Shown one piece after another: positions 1 through 6,975 of a DNA stretch of 64,000 nt. The notes under the pieces are model-generated. The model was not told where the DNA came from. It searched no databases and saw only the letters and a program-made list of their open reading frames with translations. Made by a program: the position numbers and the translations under genes. Source of the stretch: Cellulomonas shaoxiangyii (GTDB lineage: Bacteria > Actinomycetota > Actinomycetes > Actinomycetales > Cellulomonadaceae); contig NZ_CP039291.1 of the NCBI RefSeq assembly GCF_004798685.1, positions 2,294,001 to 2,358,000 on the forward strand. Reading direction: 5' to 3'. The number at the start of each line of letters is the position of its first letter. The first letter of the stretch is position 1.

Positions 1-1843
1 GGCGTCGTCCCCCGTGTACGCCTCCCCCCTGCGGCTCACCCGCAGCACGGAGGTCCGGGCGCAGGCGTTCAGCGGCGGCACGCCGACCGGTGAGCCGGGC
101 ACCGCCCAGTACGTCGCCACCGCCGTGACGACGGCGCACGACCTCCCGGTGCTGCTGCTCGACTCCTACGGACGCGGCCCCGTCGCCGACGACTACCACT
201 CGGTCGCGGCCATGGAGTTCCAGCCGGCGGGCGGCACGACGTCGCTCACCGCCGATCCGACGCTCGTCGGCCGGGCCGGGTACCGCCTGCGCGGGCAGTC
301 CAGCCGCATGTTCGACAAGAAGCCGTACCGCCTCGAGCTGCGCGACGCGCAGGACGACGACCTCGACCTGCCCTTCTTCGGCATGCCCGCCGAGTCGGAC
401 TGGGTGCTGCGCGGTCCGTACGCCGACAAGTCGCTCGTGCGCGAGGCCCTCGTGCTCGACCTCGGGCGCGAGATGGGCCTCGCCGTGCCGCGGTACCGGT
501 TCGTCGAGGTCTACGTCAACGACGACGCCGCTCCCGTCGCCGCGGACGACTACCGGGGCGTCTACCTCCTGCTGGAGACCATCAAGAACCAGAAGGACCG
601 CCTGGACCTCAAGAAGCTCGACGCCGACGACGTCACGGCCCCCGCGGTCGAGGGCGGGTACATCCTGAAGTTCGAGTGGAAGGCCACGGAGGGCCCGACG
701 CTGTCGTGCGCCGGCGCGACGGCCACCTGCTGGACCGACCTGGAGGTGCACGACCCCGACGACCTCGTCGCCCAGCAGCGGGCGTACATCACGGCGTACG
801 TGCAACGACTGCACGACGTCCTGCACGGGCCGGGGCGCGCCGACCCGGCGACCGGGTACCCGTCGCTCATCGACGTGGGCTCGTTCGTCGACCTGGTGAT
901 CGTCAACGAGCTGAGCCGCAACATGGACGCCTACTACCGCAGCCTCTACCTGTACAAGGACCGCGGCGGGCTGCTGACGGCGGGCCCGCTGTGGGACTAC
1001 GACCTCACCTTCGGCGTCGGCGGGTACTTCGGCAACGAGCAGACCGCCGGGTGGCAGTACCAGCAGACGCGCCAGCCCGTGGCCACGGACTGGTTCACGA
1101 TCCTGATGGCGGACCCCGCGTTCGCCAACCGCGTGCGCGCACGCTGGCAGGAGCTGCGGCGCGGACCGCTCTCGGACGCCGCGCTGCGCCAGCGGGTGGC
1201 GACGCTGTCGGCACAGGTGGAGAACGCCGCGGCGCGGGACGTGCGGCGCTACCCGCGCCTGACGACCCGCATGGTGGGCCCGTTCATCACGTCCACCACG
1301 GGCACGTGGCGCGGGCAGGTGCAGGAGGTGCAGGACTGGGCGCTGCGCCGGGCGGCCTGGCTCGACGGCCCGCAGGCATGGGGCGCGGCCGCGACGCCCG
1401 TGCCCACGCCCACGGCCACGCCGACGCCGACGCCGACCCGGACGCCCACTCCCACACCGACACCCACACCGACACCCACACCGACGCGGACCGCGACTCC
1501 CACGGCCGGCCCGACCCCGACGGCCACGCCCACGTCCGCGCCCGCGGGGTGCACGGCGACGTTCCGTGCCGTGTCCCGGTGGCCGGGCGGTTTCCAGGGC
1601 GAGATCACGGTCACGGCGGGCACGGCGGCCGTGGCGGGGTGGACGGTCGGCGTGACGCTGCCCGCCGGCACGACGCTGTCCCAGGCGTGGAACGCGACCG
1701 TGACCGCGTCGGGCAGCACGCTGCAGGCCCGCGACGCCGGCTGGAACGCCGCGCTGCGACCGGCCGCCTCCACCAGCTTCGGGTTCCTGGCCACCACGTC
1801 GGGAGGCGAGGGCACACCGGCCCTGACCTGCACGGCGCGGTGA
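1..1843 (+). CDS. Secreted CotH-type kinase homologue with C-terminal CBM2 (5' end outside window)
   Basis: The frame is open to the left edge, so the N-terminus and any signal peptide lie outside; the residue numbers here count from the first in-window GTG at 14. The first 20 residues resemble the end of a chitobiase C-terminal-like domain. Residues about 40-450 are a CotH domain with the characteristic WDYD motif in the PLWDYDLTFG stretch. A Pro-Thr linker follows (about 460-512), then a family 2 carbohydrate-binding module bounded by Cys513 and a Cys four residues from the end, with conserved Trp residues. CotH proteins in spore formers are atypical protein kinases of coat proteins; here the CBM2 implies an extracellular protein that binds cellulose. 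The substrate is unknown. A hairpin terminator follows at 1854-1889. Domain calls are firm, function is inferred. Confidence 0.85.
   Translation, partial: ASSPVYASPLRLTRSTEVRAQAFSGGTPTGEPGTAQYVATAVTTAHDLPVLLLDSYGRGPVADDYHSVAAMEFQPAGGTTSLTADPTLVGRAGYRLRGQSSRMFDKKPYRLELRDAQDDDLDLPFFGMPAESDWVLRGPYADKSLVREALVLDLGREMGLAVPRYRFVEVYVNDDAAPVAADDYRGVYLLLETIKNQKDRLDLKKLDADDVTAPAVEGGYILKFEWKATEGPTLSCAGATATCWTDLEVHDPDDLVAQQRAYITAYVQRLHDVLHGPGRADPATGYPSLIDVGSFVDLVIVNELSRNMDAYYRSLYLYKDRGGLLTAGPLWDYDLTFGVGGYFGNEQTAGWQYQQTRQPVATDWFTILMADPAFANRVRARWQELRRGPLSDAALRQRVATLSAQVENAAARDVRRYPRLTTRMVGPFITSTTGTWRGQVQEVQDWALRRAAWLDGPQAWGAAATPVPTPTATPTPTPTRTPTPTPTPTPTPTPTRTATPTAGPTPTATPTSAPAGCTATFRAVSRWPGGFQGEITVTAGTAAVAGWTVGVTLPAGTTLSQAWNATVTASGSTLQARDAGWNAALRPAASTSFGFLATTSGGEGTPALTCTAR
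1391..1549 (+). repeat. Pro-Thr linker repeat coding region
   Basis: This low-complexity stretch encodes the (Pro-Thr)n linker between the CotH domain and CBM2. It includes three perfect 12-bp tandem units (cccacaccgaca type) at 1451-1486 and shorter acgccg repeats before them. Such linkers are typical of Cellulomonas cellulases and are often glycosylated. The repeats could vary in number between strains. Confidence 0.85.
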
Positions 1844-1853
1844 CGCGGCGGCG

Positions 1854-1889
1854 GGACGCCGTGCCCGGCACGAGGCGGGCACGGCGTCC
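1854..1889 (+). terminator. Hairpin after the CotH-CBM2 gene
   Basis: A perfect 14-bp stem (1854-1867 with 1876-1889) has an 8-nt loop and starts 11 bases after the stop codon. There is no clear T-run, as is common in very GC-rich actinobacteria. It separates the CotH-CBM2 gene from serA. Confidence 0.7.
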
Positions 1890-1940
1890 GGTCCACGGGA
1901 CGGCTTTGGTCCACGACCCGGACCGGGAGCACCATGGGGC

Positions 1941-3140
1941 GTGCCCACCGCGCTGCTGCTGGAGAACCTCCACCCCCAGGCCCGCCAGATCCTCGAGACG
2001 GCCGGCTTCGACGTCGTCACCCGGACGGGTGCGCTCGACGAGGGCGAGCTGATCGAGGCCCTCGCCGGCGTCCAGGTGCTCGGGATCCGCTCGAAGACGC
2101 ACGTGTCGGCCGAGGTGCTCGCCGCCGCGCCCGACCTCGAGGTCGTCGGGGCGTTCTGCATCGGGACCAACCAGATCGACCTGCACGCGGCCGCGGACCG
2201 CGGCGTCGCCGTGTTCAACGCGCCCTTCTCGAACACGCGGTCGGTCGTCGAGATCGCGATCGCCGACATCATCGCGCTGACCCGCCGGCTCACGGTGCTC
2301 GACACCGAGATGCACGCGGGTGTCTGGAACAAGTCCGCCACGGGCGCCCACGAGGTCCGCGGGCGGACGCTCGGCATCATCGGGTACGGCAACATCGGCA
2401 CGCAGCTGTCCGTGCTCGCGGAGAACCTCGGCATGTCGGTGGTCTTCTACGACACCGCCGAGAAGCTCGCCCTCGGCAACGCGCGCCGCATGGACACGCT
2501 GGACGAGCTGCTCGAGACGGCCGACGTGGTGACGCTGCACGTCGACGGCCGCTCGGGCAACGCGGGCATGTTCGGTGCCAAGCAGTTCGCGCGCATGCGC
2601 CCCGGGGCCGTCTTCCTCAACCTGTCGCGCGGGTTCGTCGTCGACTACGCCGCGCTGCGCGAGGCGGTGCTGTCCGGCCACGTCGCGGGCGCCGCGGTGG
2701 ACGTCTTCCCCGTGGAGCCCAAGCGCAAGGGGGACCCGTTCGAGTCGGAGCTGCGCGGCCTGCCGAACGTCATCCTCACCCCGCACACCGGCGGGTCGAC
2801 CGAGGAGGCGCAGGAGGCCATCGGCCGGTTCGTCGCGAACAAGGTGCGCGACCACCTCGCCACCGGCTCGACGAACCTGTCCGTCAACCTGCCCAACCTC
2901 GCCCTCGACCAGCGTCCCGACGCCCACCGCATCGCCTACCTGCACCGCAACGTGCCGGGCGTGCTGGCAACCATCAACGCCACGCTCGCGGAGCACGGCG
3001 TGAACATCGAGGGCCAGCTCCTGGCGACGCGCGGCGAGCTGGGGTACGTCGTCACCGACGTGAGCACGCTCATCGACCCCGCCGTCGTCCAGGCGCTGGC
3101 CGGCCGGCCCGAGTCGCTGCGCCTGCGGCTGCTGTCCTGA
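1941..3140 (+). CDS. serA: D-3-phosphoglycerate dehydrogenase
   Basis: 399 residues. It catalyses the first committed step of serine synthesis, NAD-dependent oxidation of 3-phosphoglycerate to 3-phosphohydroxypyruvate, in the cytoplasm. The Rossmann motif GYGNIG begins at about residue 148, the catalytic His is about residue 282 in HTGGSTEEA, and a C-terminal ACT domain occupies about residues 325-399. The ACT domain suggests feedback control by serine. The length matches the short E. coli-like class rather than the roughly 530-residue form of mycobacteria. The GTG at 1941 fits the conserved N-terminus; the ATG at 1934 is in another frame. It is a single gene between hairpin terminators. Confidence 0.95.
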   Translation: MPTALLLENLHPQARQILETAGFDVVTRTGALDEGELIEALAGVQVLGIRSKTHVSAEVLAAAPDLEVVGAFCIGTNQIDLHAAADRGVAVFNAPFSNTRSVVEIAIADIIALTRRLTVLDTEMHAGVWNKSATGAHEVRGRTLGIIGYGNIGTQLSVLAENLGMSVVFYDTAEKLALGNARRMDTLDELLETADVVTLHVDGRSGNAGMFGAKQFARMRPGAVFLNLSRGFVVDYAALREAVLSGHVAGAAVDVFPVEPKRKGDPFESELRGLPNVILTPHTGGSTEEAQEAIGRFVANKVRDHLATGSTNLSVNLPNLALDQRPDAHRIAYLHRNVPGVLATINATLAEHGVNIEGQLLATRGELGYVVTDVSTLIDPAVVQALAGRPESLRLRLLS

Positions 3141-3168
3141 CAGCGCGCGCCGGCTCCTGCGCACGCAC

Positions 3169-3210
3169 ACCAGCGGCGCGTCACCTCCCGAGGGGTGACG
3201 CGCCGCTGGT
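3169..3210. terminator. Bidirectional hairpin between serA and the DUF5302 gene
   Basis: A perfect 17-bp stem (3169-3185 with 3194-3210) has an 8-nt loop and lies between two convergent genes. No T-run is present on either side. It probably stops transcription from both directions. Confidence 0.75.
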
Positions 3211-3251
3211 CGTGGCGCACGTGCGCCACGCGGGCGCACCGGGCCGGTCGG

Positions 3252-3440
3252 TCAGGCGGAGCCCGACTTGCGCTGGAACCGCCGCTGCGTGGGGCCGGCG
3301 GTCTCGGAGCCGTGCACCTGGCCCGTGTTGCGCGTGCCGTCGGCCGTGCGGTGGCCCTGCGTCTTCTTGCGCTCGAGCGCCTCGCGGAACCGGGCCTTCG
3401 CCTCGTCGCTGGCCGCGTTCGGCCGGTCGTCGTTCACCAT
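3252..3440 (-). CDS. Small DUF5302 family protein
   Basis: 62 residues, very basic and rich in Arg, Lys, Gln and Thr. The sequence follows the DUF5302 pattern: an acidic start, a helix containing FREALERKK, a conserved VHG, and a C-terminal RRFQRKSG tail. The function of the family is unknown; small highly charged proteins of this kind are widespread in Actinobacteria. The start at 3440 is supported by GGAGGT six bases upstream. It is convergent with serA and about 130 bp downstream of nrdR on the same strand. Confidence 0.8.
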   Translation of the reverse strand: MVNDDRPNAASDEAKARFREALERKKTQGHRTADGTRNTGQVHGSETAGPTQRRFQRKSGSA

Positions 3441-3571
3441 GGGGGCACCTCCGTCGTCCTCGGGAGACCCCAGGGTGCCGGACGGCGACCGATGGCACCA
3501 GTCGATACCCCCGCCGGCGAGCCGGACGACCCCGGCCGAGCGCCCTGCGGCTCGTCCTGCCGGGCGGCTGC

Positions 3572-4075
3572 TCAGCGGGCGGGCTCGTCCGCCGACGCGC
3601 CGGCGGCGGCGTCCGCCGCGCCCTGCTGCTCCCGCTCCGCGCGGAGCACCGTGATGGCCGCCTCGAAGTCGTCGAGCGAGTCGAAGGCCTGGTACACGCT
3701 CGCGAAGCGCAGGTACGCGACCTCGTCCAGCTCCCGCAGCGGCCCCAGGATCGCGAGGCCGATCTCGTAGGCGTCGATCTCGGCCGAGCCGGCGGAGCGC
3801 AGCGTCTCCTCGACCTTCTGCGCGAGCAGCGCGAGGTCGTCCTCGCTGACGGGACGACCCTGGCACGCCTTCCGGACGCCGTTCGCGATCTTCTCGCGGC
3901 TGAACGGCTCCGTCGCGCCCGAGCGCTTGACGACCGACAGGCTGGCCGTCTCGACCGTCGTGAACCGGCGGTGGCAGCTGGGGCACTGGCGACGCCGCCG
4001 GATGGAGGACCCGTCGTCGGACGTACGGGAGTCGACGACCCGCGAGTCGGTGTGCCGGCAGAACGGACAGTGCAC
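3572..4075 (-). CDS. nrdR: Transcriptional repressor NrdR
   Basis: 167 residues. NrdR represses ribonucleotide reductase genes when dATP is bound. The N-terminal zinc ribbon is complete (HCPFC about residues 2-6, then CPSC near residue 31), followed by an ATP-cone domain (about 45-135). The acidic, Ala-rich tail is longer than in E. coli. The GTG start gives the canonical (M)HCPFC beginning. No nrd genes are in the window, so its targets lie elsewhere. The order nrdR, LysM gene, divergent lexA is the one found in Mycobacterium (Rv2718c-Rv2720). Confidence 0.95.
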   Translation of the reverse strand: MHCPFCRHTDSRVVDSRTSDDGSSIRRRRQCPSCHRRFTTVETASLSVVKRSGATEPFSREKIANGVRKACQGRPVSEDDLALLAQKVEETLRSAGSAEIDAYEIGLAILGPLRELDEVAYLRFASVYQAFDSLDDFEAAITVLRAEREQQGAADAAAGASADEPAR

Positions 4076-4260
4076 GAGGGACCTCTCGGGAGCGGCGTGC
4101 CGCGGCCGCCGGGGCGCCCGTCGACCGGTAGGACGTGGTGACGGTAGGCCGTGCGGAGAACGGTCGCAAGCACGACCGCCGGTGCGCCCGCCGCGGCCGG
4201 TCGGCGTGGGCCCTGCCGGCACGCCCGTCCGCGCGGGTGCCCGCGGCACACGTGCCCGGG

Positions 4261-4320
4261 TCCGACGGAGGCACGCGTGCCTCCGGGCCCGACGGAGGCA
4301 CGCGTACCTCCGGGTCCGAC
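4261..4320. repeat. 27-bp direct repeats, each holding a near-perfect palindrome
   Basis: Two 27-bp units (4261-4287 and 4288-4314) differ at two positions; a six-base partial third copy follows. Unit 1 contains a perfect 20-bp palindrome at 4266-4285 and unit 2 the same palindrome with one mismatch. The repeats lie just past the stop of the LysM gene (4328, minus strand) and before nrdR, so they may act as a doubled terminator. The rest of the 252-bp gap (4076-4327) shows no gene. Confidence 0.8.
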
Positions 4321-4327
4321 CGGACGC

Positions 4328-4750
4328 TCAGCGGGCGGGGACCACGACCGTCTGCCCGGCCTGCAGCCCGCCCGCCGGCAGCTCGTTCAGCTCCATGAGC
4401 TGCAGCACCACGTCGCGCACGTCGTCGCCGGGGCCGGCGACCGCGGCGGCCAGGCCCCAGAGCGTCTCCCCCGGCGCCACCACGACGCGCTCCACCTCGG
4501 TCCCGCCCCGCGGGCCGTCCGCCCGGGCCGACAGCGCGGCGCCACCGACGCCCGACGCGACCGCGAGCGTGAGCGCCAGCAGCCAGACGACGAGGCGGCC
4601 GCGCGCCGTGAGCCGCAGCGGGGCCTCCGCCGCGGTCGTGCGCGCCACCCGTGCCGACGGGCGCCCGGGGGCCGCTCGCCCCGCCCCGCCCGTCGGTCCG
4701 GCCGTCGTCCCGGCCGCGATCCGGCCCGGTGCGATCGTCATCGCGCTCAT
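4328..4750 (-). CDS. Membrane-anchored LysM protein, SOS-linked
   Basis: 140 residues: a basic Ala/Pro-rich N-terminus, one membrane segment at about residues 55-77, and a C-terminal LysM domain (VVVAPGETLWGLAAAV to the end) expected to bind peptidoglycan. The ATG at 4750 has GGAGG seven bases upstream; a longer frame to 4834 would run through the LexA boxes. The gene is divergent from lexA with three LexA boxes between them. This matches mycobacterial Rv2719c, and the role resembles the SOS division inhibitors YneA (Bacillus) and DivS (Corynebacterium). A role in damage-induced division arrest is inferred from context. Confidence 0.8.
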   Translation of the reverse strand: MSAMTIAPGRIAAGTTAGPTGGAGRAAPGRPSARVARTTAAEAPLRLTARGRLVVWLLALTLAVASGVGGAALSARADGPRGGTEVERVVVAPGETLWGLAAAVAGPGDDVRDVVLQLMELNELPAGGLQAGQTVVVPAR

Positions 4751-4768
4751 GTCCTGTCCTCCGTCGTC

Positions 4769-4784
4769 TCGAACACCTGTTCGT
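4769..4784. promoter_or_regulatory. LexA (SOS) box 1
   Basis: TCGAACacctGTTCGT matches the actinobacterial SOS box TCGAAC-N4-GTTCGA at 11 of 12 defined positions. It lies 19 bp upstream of the LysM gene start and abuts box 2, sharing one base. Confidence 0.85.
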
Positions 4785-4799
4785 CGAACGCCTGTACGA
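4784..4799. promoter_or_regulatory. LexA (SOS) box 2
   Basis: TCGAACgcctGTACGA matches the SOS consensus at 11 of 12 defined positions. It lies directly beside box 1, which suggests cooperative LexA binding over the LysM gene promoter. Confidence 0.7.
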
Positions 4800-4836
4800 G
4801 TTCTAGCAGACGCCTCCGACATCCGTCGAGACACGC

Positions 4837-4852
4837 TCGAACAGATGTTTGA
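4837..4852. promoter_or_regulatory. LexA (SOS) box 3, lexA operator
   Basis: TCGAACagatGTTTGA matches the SOS consensus at 11 of 12 positions and overlaps the predicted lexA -35 element by four bases. Binding here would give lexA autorepression. Confidence 0.8.
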
Positions 4853-4877
4853 TCCGGCACCCGTGCACCCCTAGGCT
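4849..4877 (+). promoter_or_regulatory. Predicted lexA promoter
   Basis: TTGATC (4849-4854) and TAGGCT (4872-4877) are separated by 17 bp, a good SigA-type promoter. Transcription would start near 4884, leaving a leader of about 170 bases before the lexA start. That leader holds degenerate 10-bp repeats of the aaggaccagc type at about 5000-5040 and no separate gene. Confidence 0.6.
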
Positions 4878-5051
4878 GGGGCGCGTCACGAAGTGCACCA
4901 CCGACCACCGACACGGCCCCCTGACCAGCACGGACGCGGCGGGCGGCGCGGCGGCAGGGCCGCGGGACGCACGGCAGGGACGGCCGGAGCACGGACCGGG
5001 CAAGGACCAGCAAGGACCGAGCAGGGACCAGCGCAGGGATCAGGAGGCGCC

Positions 5052-5819
5052 GTGGGCGTGCAGGGCGGGACCAGGACGGCCGCGACGGCCGCGCAGGACG
5101 TCACGAGCGCCGCGGCGACGGTCGTCGAGCTCGGCGCCGACGGGGCCTCCGACGGGCTCACGGCGCGCCAGCGCCTCGTCCTCGACACGATCCGCGCGTC
5201 GGTGGAGGCCCGCGGGTACCCCCCGAGCATGCGCGAGATCGGCGACGCGGTCGGCCTCACGAGCCCCTCGAGCGTCAAGCACCAGCTCACCGCGCTCGAG
5301 CGCAAGGGCTTCCTGCGTCGCGACCCGCACCGGCCGCGCGCGATCGAGGTCGTGCAGCCGGACGACGCGCGGACCGTCGGCACGCTGCCCCCCGCCCGCG
5401 GCGTCGACCTGGGCACGGACGCGCCCGAGCGCGACGGCGCACCGGCCCCGTCCTACGTGCCGGTGGTCGGGCGGATCGCCGCCGGCGGGCCGATCCTCGC
5501 GGAGCAGGTCGTCGAGGACGTGTTCCCGCTCCCCCGGCAGCTGGTCGGCGAGGGAGACCTCTTCCTCCTGCGGGTCGCGGGCGACTCGATGGTCGACGCG
5601 GCGATCTGCGACGGCGACTGGGTCGTGGTGCGCCGCCAGCCGGTCGCGGAGAACGGCCAGATCGTCGCGGCCATGATCGACGGCGAGGCGACCGTGAAGA
5701 CGTTGAAGCGCACCGACGGGCACGTGTGGCTCCTGCCGCACAACCCCGCCTACTCCCCCATCCTGGGCGACGAGGCCACCGTCCTCGGCCGCGTGGTCAG
5801 CGTGCTGCGCAGCCTCTGA
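5052..5819 (+). CDS. lexA: SOS repressor LexA
   Basis: 255 residues from the GTG at 5052, which has AGGAGG four bases upstream; the GTG at 5058 (spacing 10) is an alternative, and the frame stays open back to a GTG at 4893. The N-terminal winged helix-turn-helix spans about residues 35-100 ([12 protein letters not shown] through GFLRRD). The self-cleavage site is Ala144-Gly145 in RIAAGGPI; the catalytic Ser179 (GDSM) and Lys216 (ATVK) are present. RecA-stimulated autocleavage derepresses the SOS genes. Candidate targets in this window are lexA itself, the LysM gene and recA. A strong bidirectional hairpin follows. Confidence 0.95.
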   Translation: MGVQGGTRTAATAAQDVTSAAATVVELGADGASDGLTARQRLVLDTIRASVEARGYPPSMREIGDAVGLTSPSSVKHQLTALERKGFLRRDPHRPRAIEVVQPDDARTVGTLPPARGVDLGTDAPERDGAPAPSYVPVVGRIAAGGPILAEQVVEDVFPLPRQLVGEGDLFLLRVAGDSMVDAAICDGDWVVVRRQPVAENGQIVAAMIDGEATVKTLKRTDGHVWLLPHNPAYSPILGDEATVLGRVVSVLRSL

Positions 5820-5831
5820 CGGACGTCGGGC

Positions 5832-5884
5832 CGCACGACGCGGGCCGGACGGCGACCTCCTCGCCGTCCGGCCCGCGTCGTGCG
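5832..5884. terminator. 24-bp perfect hairpin between lexA and ldh
   Basis: The arms 5832-5855 and 5861-5884 are perfectly complementary over 24 bp with a 5-nt loop. They sit between the convergent lexA and ldh stops. No U-tract is present on either strand. It probably terminates both genes. Confidence 0.8.
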
Positions 5885-5900
5885 CAGTGCCTCGTCCCCG

Positions 5901-6902
5901 TCAGAACCCGAAGCGCCGCGCGACGGTGCGGACGGCCTCGGCGGAGCGCCGCAGCCCCAGCAGCTCGTCGGACGACATCGGCACCTCGAGGCGCTCGGCG
6001 ACGCCCGAGGCACCCACGACCGTCGGCACGCTCAGGCAGACGTCGGAGATCCCGAGGTAGCCGTCGAGCAGCGACGACACGGGCAGGATGCGCTGCTCGT
6101 CCTTCAGGACGGCCTCGATGATGCGCGAGCCCGCCAGCGCGATCGCGTAGTTGGTCGCGCCCTTGCCCTCGATGATCCGGTACGCCGACTCGACGACCTC
6201 GTGCGCGATGGCCTCGCGCACCTCGCTCGTGAGCGGCCCGTGGCCCCCGACGCCCGGCCACTCGAGCAGCGGCACCGCGCCGATCGACGCCGAGCTCCAC
6301 AGCGGCAGCTCGCTGTCGCCGTGCTCACCGGCCACGTACGCGTGCACGTTCTGCACCGCCACGCCGGTGTGCCGCGCGATGAGGTAGCGCAGGCGCGAGG
6401 AGTCGAGCACGGTGCCCGAGCCGAAGAGCTGGGCCGGCGGCAGCCCCGAGATCTGCAGCGAGGCGTACGTGACGACGTCGACGGGGTTCGTCACCATGAC
6501 GTAGACCGCGTTCGGGGCCACCTCGACGATCCCCGGCAGCACCTTGCGCACGAGCGAGATGGTCGCCTCGGCGAGGTCGAGGCGCGACTGACCGGGCCGC
6601 TGCTTGGCGCCGGCCGTGAAGACCACGACGTCGCAGTCGGCGAGCACCGACACGTCGTCCGACCCCACCACCTCGGCCATCGACATGAACTGGATGCCGT
6701 GGCTGAGATCGAGGACCTCCGCCTCGACCTTCTGCCGGTTGACGTCGAGCAGCGCGACCGTGCGGGCCGCGCCGCGCATCAGCGCCGCGTAGGCCATGGT
6801 CGAGCCGACCGCGCCGGCCCCGACGATGCCGAGCTTGGACGTGCGGCGCTGCGGCGTCGGCACGGCCAGCGTGCCGTCGTCGCCCTCGGGCTCCTGCGTC
6901 AT
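5901..6902 (-). CDS. ldh: L-lactate dehydrogenase
   Basis: 333 residues. It reduces pyruvate to L-lactate with NADH, fitting the mixed-acid metabolism of facultative cellulomonads. The NAD-binding GAGAVGS motif lies near residue 28, and the catalytic His194 is in GEHGDSELP. The TNPVD stretch and the substrate-binding Arg in DSSRLR are present. The GQSR loop (Gln at the specificity position) favours lactate over malate dehydrogenase. The ATG at 6902 has GAGGGG upstream. The N-terminal 20 residues are a variable acidic extension. It is a single gene convergent with lexA. Confidence 0.93.
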   Translation of the reverse strand: MTQEPEGDDGTLAVPTPQRRTSKLGIVGAGAVGSTMAYAALMRGAARTVALLDVNRQKVEAEVLDLSHGIQFMSMAEVVGSDDVSVLADCDVVVFTAGAKQRPGQSRLDLAEATISLVRKVLPGIVEVAPNAVYVMVTNPVDVVTYASLQISGLPPAQLFGSGTVLDSSRLRYLIARHTGVAVQNVHAYVAGEHGDSELPLWSSASIGAVPLLEWPGVGGHGPLTSEVREAIAHEVVESAYRIIEGKGATNYAIALAGSRIIEAVLKDEQRILPVSSLLDGYLGISDVCLSVPTVVGASGVAERLEVPMSSDELLGLRRSAEAVRTVARRFGF

Positions 6903-6975
6903 GGCGATCGTTCCCCTCGTCACGGGCTCCGCTGCACACGGTGCGCACCCACCCGGAAGCGCGTCCCCTGGCAGG

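Noticed and set aside
1..1843. CotH domain as a sign of spore formation
   Set aside because: CotH homologues occur in many non-sporulating bacteria, and the CBM2 fusion points to an extracellular role.
4751..4834. Longer N-terminus for the LysM protein
   Set aside because: The extension would be encoded through both LexA boxes and lacks a ribosome site, whereas ATG 4750 has GGAGG.
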